Positions 23,666 through 37,200 of a DNA stretch of 64,000 nt are shown here, one piece after another. The notes under the pieces were generated by a model. That model was not told the DNA's origin. It made no database searches and saw only the letters and a program-made list of their open reading frames with translations. Origin of the DNA: Pieris napi (Eukaryota; Arthropoda; Insecta; Lepidoptera; Pieridae). The stretch is from the NCBI RefSeq assembly GCF_905475465.1, contig NC_062242.1:771501-835500 (forward strand), read 5' to 3'. Numbering within the stretch: the first letter of the stretch is position 1; every line of letters starts with the position of its first letter. Position numbers and translations under genes: made by a program.

Positions 23666-25381
23666 TAAAGATACATCAGAATGAGCCTAATAGACTAAAA
23701 TTGGCACGGCTGATGGCGACGTGTATCTTATCTTATTAAGACTCTCATGTCAATAAAATACATTATTTTTTGAAAAATAAAGTTCTATAAACATAAATCG
23801 GTTTACCGCCGAAGATTTGGACTTAGCTTGCGTAATTTTCTAATGATATAAAGTAACAAATGGAACCGGAAGGTAAATTGATATTTTAATATGATGTATT
23901 CTTTGTTAGAGAAAATAAATACAGACAATTTAATGAACTATATTTGCAGTAAGAAGTATATCGAATTACAAACAGTAACCCTTGGGTAATGCAGTGTAAA
24001 ATTAGTAGATTTACAAAACATACATCTTTTGTTTATGTTGTTTCAAAATTGTTTTATTACATTTTGTATGAATATATGTGTACTTCACAAGCTGAAAGAA
24101 AGCTGAGCTTTGTAGACCAAACCCACTCACAAAGAGGTATAAGATCTGCCTTCTGCTGGTAGTGAGAGACATCGATATTCGGCCCCGGATTTTCCATTTT
24201 CCTCAAAGCGTTTTCCTTGACTAGTTCAAATTTAAATCAATTTCTCTCATTACTAAACACACAAAGTTAACAAGAATCTAAACATTATGAACATATATAT
24301 TTGTTAATACTAATGACAATTTACATTTCCGAATGTTCTCGTTAGGGTCGTTACAAAAAAATTAAGTCCAACATCCTCTTGAGCGGATAATTGGTCAGAG
24401 ATGGCGTTATCGCTGGATCTATAACATATGAACAAATAAAAGTTTACATTCGTCGCACCGCAAAACACGAAATTCCTCACGGCATCGTGTAGGTCAAATA
24501 AAAGAATTTGGTCCTTTAACAATAACATAATCGGATGCGCCGGCGCCGGTTGGGCGAACGCTTCACAATAGCTATAAGAAATATTATATCGATTGGCTAA
24601 GCGCGTGGCGGGAGGTTAGATTCCGTAGTATTCATATTTGTTACACGTTCATGTTTTAATTGAAATTTTAACAAATATATGCGTTTAATTTAATTTTAAC
24701 AATATGACTTCTTTGTAAAACTAACAATTTCTTATTTATTTTTGTAATCCTACAGCTAACATAAAATATATGAACCGAAAAGCAGTTATACTAAATTAGA
24801 TATATGTATAAATATTTTGTATTCCATACATAATACATATATACAAAAATTATCAAACATTTACGAAAGAAAAAATAAATAAAAAATGTTTATGCAGGCT
24901 ATGTTTATTTAGCGCTATGGATATTCTTAATATATTATATTAAGATATTTCTTAGGAAATGTTTAAGAGTGGGGTATAACGCATGTTTATACATGTTTTA
25001 CTATAGACGAGATTTTTCAAGAAACACAAATTTCTAGCGTAATTTTCCTTTAATGAACAGGCATTAATTCACACTAGACAAATCCATTCATTCAGTCTAT
25101 TATGTTTATGACATACGCTTTTAAGCTATAAACCATCGCAATAAATAATTACCTAATGTAACTTTTATTAAATATAAACAGTTAAATATCCTTTACGGAT
25201 ACGGATCTCTAAATGGTGATATTAATTTTCTACGTGTGAATGAGGGACAACAAAAGGTGAAATAATATAAATCACACTTAGTTTTATGACAGGAACCGCC
25301 ACCAACCAATCTTGGTTCAGTTAATTTAGATTATTCATTCATTCCGTTTCATAACTAGATAGATTTTTAAAAATAACAATT
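23666..25381. other. AT-rich DNA with a modest GC-richer patch
   Basis: About 24.33-24.62 kb is less AT-rich (GGATGCGCCGGCGCCGGTTG near 24533) and holds a 72-codon minus frame at 24310-24528, unrecognised. Nothing else is supportable. Confidence 0.35.
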
Positions 25382-25556
25382 TTTTTGTTTTTTTTCATGT
25401 AACAAGGGGTAAAGGGACAGGAGGCTCATCTGATGCCCATCTGAAGTTCATGCCCATGGACACTCACATTTGCCAGAAGGCTCGCAAGTGCGTTGCCGGT
25501 CTTTTGGTACGCGCTTTTCTTGAAGGACCCTTAATCGAATTGTTTCGGAAATACTT
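25382..25556 (-). mobile_element. LINE group A 3' fragment
   Basis: GGACAGGAGGCTCATCTGATG, then CCATGGACACTCACATT, CTCGCAAGTGCGTTGCCGG, TTTTCTTGAAGGACCCT and TCGAATTGTTTCGG are the 3' tail and last ORF codons in reverse orientation. A short duplication (TGCCCATCTGAAGTTCATGCCCATGG) interrupts it. Confidence 0.75.
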
Positions 25557-25619
25557 ATAAATACACAATAGGAGTATCTAAGAGATTTACATATATATAT
25601 ATTGAAATTATGTGCTTTA

Positions 25620-25805
25620 TATAGTATGTGCAGTGCGTGACTCACATCCCGGAGTTCGTCCGTTTGAACTCTAGGTGTGTTCTTTTCTACTCGTTGCGCT
25701 ATTAATACTAATTTCTACTTGCTCTTTGAGTATGTTTGAATCTCAAAAATTTGCAAATTGTTTTAATTTTGGAGCAAATAGTAGCGTCACTGTTTGTTTT
25801 TATAT
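25620..25805 (+). mobile_element. Highly diverged SINE
   Basis: Weak matches to the head and B-box region (GCGTGACTCACATCCCGGAG, GTCCGTTTGAACTC) are followed about 150 bp on by AGTAGCGTCACTG, resembling the SINE 3' end. Confidence 0.4.
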
Positions 25806-26104
25806 CTTATTTTAATACATTATTGTATTGCGATATTATTTACTTATAATTATAATTAAATTATTGGCAATTCTTGTGATCTAATTTATGACTCTTTCTA
25901 GTGTTGATCAATGAAAAATTCTTTCAATACAGTTAGAGTTTGAATAGTAAAAGTTCTTGGGGAAACCGTGTATCTAGTCCGCGTAACCAAAATAGTGTTT
26001 GGCTAAAATATAATAATGCGAATAAAATGGATCAATGAACCAATGAAAATTATGTGTCTCACGCCCCATTAGAGGTTAGGACCTGAACAAAATAAATAAT
26101 ACCT

Positions 26105-26308
26105 AGTTTAAAAAAACTAAAAAACACGCTTTGAACGGAAACACACGGGTTGCTCGATAGACGAAAAATATGGCACAGAGCGCCCCACGCTTTTTCACAA
26201 TAATACCAGTATTTTTTGTTCAATACCATTTTCAGCCTAAATTAGGAATTATTTTTCACTTTTTAGTTTGATGTGCTTTAAAAGCGTGTTTTTTAGTTTT
26301 TTTAAACT
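26105..26308. mobile_element. 204-bp element with perfect 28-bp terminal inverted repeats
   Basis: The arms at 26105-26132 and 26281-26308 are exact reverse complements (AGTTT, seven A, CT, six A, CACGCTTT). They enclose 148 bp. No clear target duplication is visible. The next 150 bp, ending TACATACATACATACAGGTGAAGC, resemble a dispersed lepidopteran repeat. Confidence 0.6.
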
Positions 26309-26480
26309 ATTATTTATTTTTTAGTTAATTTTTTTTCGGATTATTGCATTGTCATCGATCTTTGACAGGTGCGCAAAGTTTGAATTAAATCTGTCCGTTA
26401 AAAGTGGCTCAAAATCGAGTCCGAAGGAGTCGGTTACATACATACATACATACAGGTGAAGCTAATATAAAGCGTGTAAA

Positions 26481-29307
26481 AATTACGAAACGGTGCCAAA
26501 ATTTTTTTTTTTAAATTTATAGATCACTTTGATTTTTAAACAGTTTTGCGTAACTAGTTAAATTGTATCTTCATACTAAACATAGTGAACAAACCAACGT
26601 AACCAACTGTCAGAGGCGGTTTATAATTATCAGTTGAAGCACAAAACTAAAAAAGGATATTTGCATCGCGTCAGACAAGCCGTTTCTGAATTAATCGGAC
26701 ATAATTAACAAAGCCTTAAAACAAACTTCACTCGGCTCCTGACCGAGTTTCAATAATTTTATTTGTTATACCACTAACACAAAGTTTTGAAGAGTCTAAT
26801 AATTAATATACAATCCTTATTACGTTACGATAAAGTTCATTTTCCCTTGTTTAATTTTTCGTATAAGAAATAAATGGTCTATCTTTGTGTGTATCGGTGA
26901 GAGGTTTTTGTAACAGCATTCCGGACAAAACGCGTGTTGTAAAGAGCCCCCGACGCGGACGATACCACCCATTCATACAGTGGTGACCTATTGAGAATGA
27001 TCGGGGTGGAATTATATGGACATTACAGGCCGCAAACGCAACCACTAATGGGTGTCCATAGGCTGCGATGTCTGCCCTTTTTGGACGTCTAATAGGCTTG
27101 TTTTCACTCCTATCAATAACAAAAAGGTAACGTAAAATACTTTTTGAAATCATGATTTATGTATCGTCAACGTAAAATAAATACGTTGCATAATAACAAA
27201 ACACTTTTATTTTATTAATAGCGTTAGATTATTTTAAGATGCTATTTCCTACTTGTATCCCTTTTTATACACACCAAAGCGTTGTTATTGGGTAATTTTT
27301 TGCTACAACCAAACTGATTTACTTTTCACGTAAAAAAATAATGCCTGTTGACTAGGTCAGTCATAGTTACCTAACTATAACTATAGCGTAGGTCATGGCG
27401 GTCAAACCTTGATTTTAAACGTTCTGGACATGACCTTTTTGGCTTACGTTCTATATTTGAAAACCGGAATCAAAAGGTCGATTGTGGAACAAAAAGGAGT
27501 CGAGATAGGTCCTCATTATGACATCGTTGGCCCACACGCGGTTTGAGACTGCCTCTTGTAAAATCGACTTTAGAACGACACTTGGCTTGTCTTTTGTTAG
27601 TGATGGCCTTGAAGGGACAAATTTACGATCCTTGAGAACATAATGAGCGTCAGCACTTCTATTAACGCCTCAATGAACTCACTTGGACTTAGTTTTAGAC
27701 AGTTTATGGGAAACAAAAGGTTTGATGAATGTTCAGTTGATTTATGTGTACTTTATATGTATAGATAATTGTATTGATTTATGTCGTTTTTAATTGTTTG
27801 CCTTATATTTATTTTACCAACACCGCACCAAGTTTAAACCCCTTAGTGGTGTTTTCTGACCTTCAATTTTCTATATATAGTAAGAATAAAATAAATAAAA
27901 ACACAGGAAATAATGTTATCATTTATAAAAATAAAATTATTACCTTTTTAGTAAATAACAATTTAGAACATTCATAAATTATGAAATATATTAAATTAAT
28001 ACATTTTTTTTATCTCAATACTACCGTAATGATATGGATATTTGATTTGTCATTTCTATAATGAACTGTAAAATTTTGAGTCAAAACAAATTAAAATCCC
28101 CAGTCGTTAAACACATCTTCGAAATTTCAGGCTTTCAAACATCAATGGACCAAGGAAGGAGCGTGTAATTAACAAATGGATGGTTAGCAACAACATGACA
28201 CAACGGAACACCTCCCTCGACACCTTTCAATAAACCCACCGTCGAAAATCATGATTTTTAAAATATGTCCAACGTCCGATCGGAAAAAAATAACAATTTA
28301 TGAGCACTTCACCCCCTCTGAAGCCATTCAAAGCCCAATAATTGTATATTCTTAAGGTAGTGTGCCGTTTATTTTGTACGATGAAGGCAGAGAGGGAAAA
28401 AAATGCATTCAACGAAAATCACAGGCGCCTTTAATCACCGCTATTGAGATCTATCGCCGGATCAAAGAGACCCGGCGCCACCACGAAATCGCCCCTCAAA
28501 ATATTGTCATAGAGTCCAATTTGAGATTTGTTTCGCTAGTCTTTTTTGCGCCCGAGCGGATGCTCGTGTCAAACGGTTTAGTATTTTGAGTTTGTTTTGA
28601 AAATTCTTTTATCTGATGCATTATTTGCGTTTCCATTGTTACGCTTGTTCATCTGCCCATCGAAGGCGATTTGTTGGTGCAGGGGGTTGGCTCAAACGTA
28701 GCAATAATTTAGATGTCAAATTGTGCTTATGTGTGCGTTAAATGTGCGTGATTCTGGTATTGTTTATGGGCTGTGTGTGGAGGTAGCTTTGAGATAGCCG
28801 CGGAGGCTCGTTGGTGGCATTTCCGTTAACGTTATTCTTTAGACATTACATAATAATTGATATTTATGAATATTATGGATTTTTCAAGTCCTGAAATATT
28901 GGTAATTATAATGATGTGTTTATTACTGTCGTTTATCTTACATATTTTCCCAATATATTAGTATTATCAAATGATTATAAGCGAAATGACAAAACTTAAT
29001 GAATGAATTTTCTTGTCAAAACATCATATTCAGCTAATATATTTATTATTAATTTTCAATGCATTTATAATACAAAATATAAATAAATAAAAATATAATG
29101 TGTAATCTCGTAGCGCAGCTTACTACGAGCGTAGCTTGCAAGTAAAAGAGTTCAACGCTCACGTAAAAATTACTTTTTCAACTTACCTTACTTACACTAT
29201 AACATAAAGCTGATAATAGGTCTAGAAATTTTTGTTTAGTTACCAGGCAAAGAAAAAAAATATTGCCGCTACAATAATTGTCTTGGCCCAATTAGCACCT
29301 TTAAAAA
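26481..29307. other. Intergenic DNA with two GC-richer islands
   Basis: One island at 26.87-27.11 kb carries a 100-codon minus frame (26851-27153). Another at 28.19-28.58 kb carries frames on both strands (28227-28412 and 28362-28589). None has a domain I know. They may be regulatory DNA or old repeats. A hairpin CTCGTAG/CTACGAG lies near 29108-29130. Confidence 0.35.
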
Positions 29308-29480
29308 TCACTACATAGTATAAAACAAAGTCGCTTTCTCTGTCCCTATGTATGCTTAAATCTTTAAAACTACGCAACGGATTTTGATGCAGTTTTTACG
29401 AGATTAATAAAATAATGTACTTAATATTGTATACATCGAAAATGTCCACAGAAAACTCCGCGACGGTATAATATGTCTAT
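29308..29480 (+). mobile_element. Possible Helitron 5' half
   Basis: It starts A|TCACTACATAG and continues with GTCGCTTTCTCTGTCCCTAT and CTACGCAACGGATTTTGATG, a 5' stretch I associate with lepidopteran Helitrons. No CTAG end follows within several hundred bases, so the 3' part is missing or diverged. Confidence 0.4.
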
Positions 29481-32400
29481 CTCTCATGGATATCCCACAG
29501 TAAAAAATTTTGTCATTTTTACGACAAATAATGGCTAATTTTCGAAGCGATTTTTACCAATACAGCATTAATCCTTATCCAATTAAATACCTTAAATACA
29601 TTGTTGATTTAATATAGATCCATATTGCCATTTAAATCAAATGCTTACAGCATTTGAATATTTTCGAAGATATTACAAATTTAAAAATTGCGGGACGCAG
29701 CGCATCGGAGGCCGCGGTCCTCCCTATACTCTATAGCACTTTGAATTTAGTATCAGCATTGCATCCATGCAAAGTCATAAATAAAACAAACGCAGAAATC
29801 TGATTGTCTATATAGAGATATTAAATCAATTATGAAACCTCTGAGATTACCAGTTCAAAATAAAGATTATTTCAGTAACATGATTTTAAGCCTTTAAAAA
29901 GATTAATCAAGCACTTCCTCTGAGTCACATAGTATCTGTATAGTAAATAAAATAAATTTATATTATACCTATCATCTATAGATTGACTTGATTGGATCAA
30001 AAATATGATGATTGCTGTATTCATAATATTAATCGCACAATCAAGGTATAGTTGCAGATGTTGGTGACACATGGGATGCGGCCAGGTGGCTGGGCATGCG
30101 CGTAGACAGGTGCTTGTTTTAATATGGTGTTTTTATATTAACGAAATCGTTGCGGCGTGGTTTATGACACTTTTAGAAGACAAATAGTATAATTATTTTC
30201 CCTTGATGTTTAAAGAAACACTTGACGTTGGAAGTACACAATCTTGGAAATTCTTTATAGGGACCTACACAAGATCGCGTTGTATCTTGAAATATAATAA
30301 TTATCATTTAATTATAATATTACATTATTTATCATATATATTTTATGACATATTATTTAAATAATTTTTTTATCATTAATTCATTTTCAAAGCATGCCAT
30401 TTGATGAAATAGTTGACGAAATGTACAGCAAATAAAATATCCTGCAAAAAGGATCAACGTACATATCAGACCCTATACTCATTAAACCACGTCATAAAGT
30501 TATCAAATCTACCATCTTAAAAAATACATTTATCAAATTAATACCTACATTAAATTAATTAACGCTTAACAGTCGTTCCGCATACTCCGTTCATCATAAA
30601 ATTCAAAACAAAAGCGCACCGTTTCAAAATATCAAATTACCCTTGTCCAAACATTTGGTATCATAAAACCAATTTAAACTAAATATATTATAGCACAATC
30701 GGAACATACCATTTGTATTCGACAAGGATAAAAGTTATAAAAAGATTATGTTCATTTTAACTTCTTTTGTGAGAAATTAAAAAGCTTGTCTTCGCTCAGA
30801 TCGCGCGTCACGTACGAAAAAGTTCGTCTATAAATTATAATAAAATACTGCTATAACCCTTACGTTTCCCTTCAGAAATATGCACAAATAGTTCACGTAA
30901 TGGAAAACATAATATCTTCGGCCTATAATATGAATATTAACATATGAAAACGCTAGGTTACTAAAAATTTAAAATCGATTTGGTGCTGCCATAAAAAGCA
31001 CATAAAAATCAATTTATGAGTATGCGATATAGCGACACTGGTAATCCTACCGCTACTTGTCAAACGACGGTCTTTATAATATTATGACAATAAAAAAGTA
31101 TTCATTGAGACAATAGTGGAGTTCAAGAGCACACAAATAAATTTTGACATGGTCCATTTATCACGGGCGATAATCATCGTAAGAATGCTCGCGCACGGGA
31201 CGGACATTCTTTTAAGATTTGTTCACCTAATTCTGTCGATTATTTAATGTAAATTAACTAACGAAATTTTGTATATGCATTTTTATTTTGTGTTGAAATT
31301 AATTTATGACTCTTGTACCTTTTAACATACTTCAGTTTGTTTTGAATCTTGCTGTTGTTATTAAAATTATTAATTCAATTAACAATTCCGCAATGTGTTT
31401 ACAATATTGTATTCTTATAGCTAAAGGAAGCAGTTTTAAAGAGGCCATAATGTTTTGTCTTAATAACCCTTTTAAAAAAACGATTATAGTTGTAAATCAT
31501 AACGGAAAACACAAATATACAAACAGTAATAAACAAAGGATAACCCCATTTATATTTCCCTTCTCTTATACAACCAATAGCTCTTCCCTAAAGATCTAAC
31601 CCCATCCCACAAGTTCCCCTTTTACGCCCAATTATTCGTTCCATTATCGCCACAAGACCTGGCTTGTTTACGATACTGCTCCCCGCTTTTATTGCCACTA
31701 AAGTATGAAATTGCGCATTAGTAAACCTTTCACATCGCACCATCATATCATTGAAATACATAACTCGAGATTTAGTTTGAGCGGGTGTTTTGTGTACCGT
31801 CAAGATGTCAGATATTTATGATAATATATTATTCTACTGTAATCGTCTGTTCGTTTTATGGCTTTTTAAGTTTTTACCACTTTGTTCGCTGTTGCCGAAT
31901 GCGGTGATAAAAAGTGTCAAAATAAAATTAAGTTTAGCACAATGTTAATTTGAGTTACAAAATACTAATTTACGTACTTTGATTTAAACGTTTTAATACC
32001 TAAAGGTGGCCTATGAGTCAGACTGGAAACTGAGATATTAAAGCTGGCCTTATAAATTTAAATGGCTTATGACGGATAGCACAATTAACAAAATACTTCT
32101 GCCGTACAACATAATATAGTTAACGCGTTGTGAGACTGGTTGGTCGTAAATTAGGCGTCGTTTCAGACTGGTTTGGACAATGTCTCGCTTGATGTTCCGA
32201 CACACTGATATTAACTATCCCACGGAGACCCTTGCTTTGTCTCATACGAGCTTAACCTAATGAGCTGTGGGTCAACACTTATGAGAATTAATGTACGCCA
32301 TTTTATTCTTTAAGAATAAATTTGACTTCCGTAATAACCTACTAATTTGAAAGGTGTAGTAATCTATAAGGTTTATTCTATTTTATTTGAAAAAATGTGG

Positions 32401-33999
32401 AATGACTAATAAAGATATACCGCTTTTGACTGATGGGGCGAAATAGATGCCGCTAATGTCTCAATTTCGGGAATAGACCTCCATGTAAAGCAAACAATCC
32501 GCCCTCTGAAGGATTCCCACTGAGTGCTGTAACTAGGTAACTTATACAGTTGCCGTGTGCAATAAATTAGATAATTACGTGACAACAAAACCCGTGAGAG
32601 ATCGCGCCACGGGTGAGACGAAAAATCGTGAAGCGAATAGCCCCCTGCTGGCCAGACCTCACCGAGCGAAGGCACCCAACTTCTGTCACATCACACCGCC
32701 TTTGTTCCCTAAATTCGCCATCCCTTTTCACGGGTTGAAAACCCACTTGAAAAAAGAGAGGTTCGATGTCGGCAGAGCCTTTGCGTCGCGCTCATCATTT
32801 TTCACGTCTTATTCAATAAGTCGCAGCGTAGTCGCCGAGATAGTGATCGAGTTTTGAAATATTTCGATGGGAGAGCGCTACATTCCCAAGGATATGGTGT
32901 TACTTTGCGTGCGGAATGTCGGTCCTGTATTGTTATGTATTATTTTGCTTTCATATTTCAACTTGAATTAAACGATTTCAATTTATTTTTGCTACAACCT
33001 CATTGCTTCGACTACGCACTCGCAATCTTCGATTCAGTCATGTTTATACCAGAAATAATCTGGCTGATAGTTCACCTTCCTATATGAAATATAAAACGGT
33101 CTATATCTTCGTCTGTATGTGTATCTGCTTAACCAAAACGATCGAATGAATTACTATTTATTTATAAAAATAATAATACATGTTAACAAAAATCTTAAGA
33201 AAAACATGGTGCAACAATTGGCAGTTAAAAAAGAAAGTAGTAAAAAAAAGAAGACTGTAGTAGAAGAAATGTATTTCACCTACCTATTGCTAATCTTTAC
33301 CCATTTCTTATATAAATTAGGTTAAACTATAATCCAGCGAACATATCGCACATAAAATATAACGAGCTAACCTGATTGACAAAACCGGACGTGGTAACCC
33401 AAAAAATTAAGAAAGACATCAATGAATCATCTAACGTTTTATTTGCATCAGTGCGCACATTATGTGTGCGACACAGAAGCGTCAAGGCGTTGCAAATGTC
33501 ATTTACTTACAAAATACACAAGCGAAAACCCCTTTGTGCGAACATAATAAGGCCCACACTTTGTTTGCTCCAACAATTGTTAAGAATGATTATTTGCAGT
33601 CGGCTACTTTAACAGATTAAACACCTTTGTGTAGATACGTTCGGAAACTGTCCAGTTACAGCTACCATTGAGGGTTGGTACAGATGGTAATCTATAACAG
33701 AGTGGTTAGTTTTGCAAACTGCTATTTTTTGTTAGTTTTTATCACTTCATCTTGTGGCTTTGACGAACCGCTGGTGTGATTAAGAATTAAGTTATATTGT
33801 GCGAAAGTAATGTTATCTTTTTGATCTTTTTCCAGATTTTATAACACTGCGGTAATAAACGTATAGTTTATGTTTTTATTTTGTCATTAACAAAGGAAAG
33901 ATGCGTTAAAGCTTCCGTTGCTCATTTGTTTTTACATAAGTTTACATTGTATGAGTTCGGAGACTCAAAAATATCAGTCTAGTACAATATACAAATGTT
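29481..33999. other. Long stretch without a recognised gene
   Basis: A minus frame at 31588-31803 and a plus frame at 32555-32857 lie in GC-richer patches, 31.59-31.80 and 32.49-32.90 kb, and show no known domain. The remaining frames look like chance. Confidence 0.4.
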
Positions 34000-34049
34000 T
34001 TGAATACTATGTAATTTTACTCCACGCTACTCATCCCATATCACGATTT

Positions 34050-34280
34050 GTTGAGAAATTTATGTCTTACCGACTAGCCTATCAGGCACGCGACCAGGCA
34101 GATCTGGCCGAGAAGCTGGGCACGCTGTTTCATCTGAGCTTGGCGTCTCCGGGCCCGGGCGACAACTACTCCGGAAATATCCTTATGATATTTATGGGCG
34201 AGTCGGAGCCCGCTGGCGGAACTACTGCGTGGCTTGTCTTACTATACCATAGCGTTCTTGGCGAAACTAGGCAATGCTAG
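34050..34280 (+). other. GC-rich open-frame patch, unrecognised
   Basis: About 34.07-34.25 kb is far richer in GC than anything nearby (GCGTCTCCGGGCCCGGGCG). It carries the end of a 120-codon + frame (33918-34280) with YQARDQADLAEKLGTLFHL, and a second + frame is also open for about 60 codons. It could be a captured exon, retroelement remnant or foreign DNA. No acceptor, donor or family supports any one of these. Confidence 0.3.
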
Positions 34281-37200
34281 AATGCCCACATCACTTATGA
34301 AGTCTTGAATAGGACATACGACCCATTTCTGCATCTTTTTTATCATTGTTTTGGCTTAGATATATCAGTTTTCTGACCATGTTGTCCTTCTCAATACGGG
34401 TAAGTCCATTGCGCAGACAGGAGGAATAATAAACTGATCCGAGGTTTAACACTAAGCCTTAAGACGCACGCAATATGTGATATGGGTTTATCTTTACATT
34501 AAAAACCCAATTGAAAAATTTCATGATGATATACAATATTCAATTGTTTTTTTTTCCTGAGTAGTTAATAGAACGTTACCAACTGAAGACTTTTATCAAC
34601 TTCACTCAAGAAATAAATACAGGAAGAATGGTTTGTTTAATATTTAAAGTGAGTTCAAAGCAAAACCGCAATCAAAACTTGTCTAATATACAAACTTAAT
34701 TATCTGTTGATAGACGTTTTGTTGCGGTGAAACACAATTTTCCTTCCTTGTTTTAATTAAATGGCGCCTAAAAACCACAATCGGTGGCGCTAAATATCCT
34801 AATAACTTACACACCATTGTTGAATTGTAAACTAATTTGATTCGAATTAACACTTTATTTGTTTGTATAGCGCATTTAAGTATTCAGAAATTTTTCAACG
34901 CCAACTCAAAAAAAAAATAGCTTTATATCAACGTATGGGGTGTAGTAGGTACTCATTGTATTAGCGTTCCCCTTTTAATTTAATTGTCAAAACTGGTACT
35001 TAATAAAAAAAAAATTGACAATAAGAAATTAAAGATACAAGAAAACAGTTGCCATCATAAAAAAAATTTTACCACATCATATTAATATTTAAATTAAACT
35101 AATTGTTATTCGATTTCTATTGAGCTATTGGAACTATGTAATCGAAAACAAAATCGAATCACTTTCAATGATAAGCCTCCAAACGTCATAATCTAACGAA
35201 TCGTTTATAATCCCATGCTTTGAGATAAAAGAGACCGTCAAATTAGGCTCTCGCGCTGATGAAGGGTCATAAATTTAAGTCTGTTTAAACTTTTAAGTAT
35301 ATGGTTGCTCGTTATACATACATATCCGGCGGCCATAATTGTTTTATAGTTTTTTTTCTACAGCTTTATTCGGGACTTTATAATTATTTTTAAAAATCAA
35401 TAGATTTTCTTGTTGCATGTAATCATACCACAATCATTTATTATGGTAAAGAGACGTATAGTGTCATCTACCGGCAAGTAGCAAAACTAAATAAATAATC
35501 AATATTTTAAAGTATTATCATTTAAACGTCTTTGACATACATTTATAGTTATTAATAATTTTGATGACTTGTTTATTAATTTTCTTGTAGTTTCTGATTT
35601 ATTTAAATAAGTTTTTCCAATTCAAAAATAGATGGCGCCACACAATTACACTATTTGTAACTTTAATCACAATTATTTTTAAACATTAAATACCTATCTG
35701 CTTTTCATAATAAAATATAATTATGTTATTAAAAAAGTAGTTAAGTTATCAGTTGTAATTATATAATAATAAGACAAAGTAACAAGCTATTGAATACATT
35801 ACATCAGAAATTTATGATATTATCAATGTTTATAATTCAGGATCTGAAAACTATATTCAGTAACAACACAAAACCACAGACATAAACAATATTAAAGTTC
35901 ATGATAAAAAAGTGGTTATTGCGTCTGTAGTATTACTCATTCTTTAAACCAAGACATCATCATTCTCTAAAAAAAGCATGTACCTTCCAACAGGATATCA
36001 ACAACAATCCTACTCGGGATACAAACCTTGAATAACCATGAACCAAATGAAATGGCCATGCACCATGCATCAAAATGCTTTCCTACATATCTACCCAAGA
36101 AGCGTACGCTTTTTCGCAATTTTCCAGGTAAAAAGTAGCACTTTTTTTTTAAATTTTCCAACGACGGTTTGCTAAGGTAAATGAGTATTTATCATAATTT
36201 AATAGGCCCACTGTGTATTAATTGGTGTGTGGGTAAAAACATCATTTTTATGAATAATCACATTACGCCAAATAGTAATATTTAATTTTTGCCAACGGAA
36301 TATCGAAGGAATAACCACGAAAAATGCGTGTGAAATTTTTATTTGATAACTTTTCACGTTGCCATGCAGTTATATAACCTTAAGGACTGTAACTATATTT
36401 AGTCGAAGGGGATATTCAGTCGAAGTAAATAGGGTATTTAGGGCTAAAAAATGTAGGCAATAGCATAGTTGCGTACTATGTTTAAGAAGCTCAAAACTGT
36501 ATCTCTTCCCTGTATGTTTATTTATTAAATATCCTTATTCGTTCAAAAAAACATAAATATTTTTAAGTCAACGGGAATGAACCACTATCGAGTATAAATT
36601 GGCTGTGCCAAAAATTAATCTGGAATTGTATAGGAAAATCTATTGTATGGCAATCAAAGTTTATAATAATTAACTAAAAACATTTAAAGATCTTCGTACT
36701 AGACTTTATTTTAATCGCCTATATTTGGGTTACATTAAAATTAACATTATTTAATTGTTAACGTAATATACATATATTTGAATAATGTAGTGATAAAATA
36801 ATATAAGAATTGACTATAATGATATGACTCGTAATGTAATTGTAACTTCTATTCTAACTTTTAAGACAAATTTATACGCCAATATGTGTGACAGAATATG
36901 CGAACTTTAGATATACCAACATAACATTTTTGTAATATTCTTGCAAATATATAATAATAAATATTATACTACTATAATGCTAAGCCTTCTAAGCGTTCGT
37001 TTCGAAAAAAATTTGTTTCAAATTGGTTGTCGGAGAAGGCTGTCTCTGAAAATATCCCCAAAACTGCTATGAACATTCGTTAGCTCCATTAAAAGTAAAC
37101 TGAAGTCATGGGAAGTCATGAGGAATAACCATGCATACTCATCTTTATTCTAGTATATGTAGTCTGTATTTTCCTTAATGTCGGCACATTCACAGAATTT

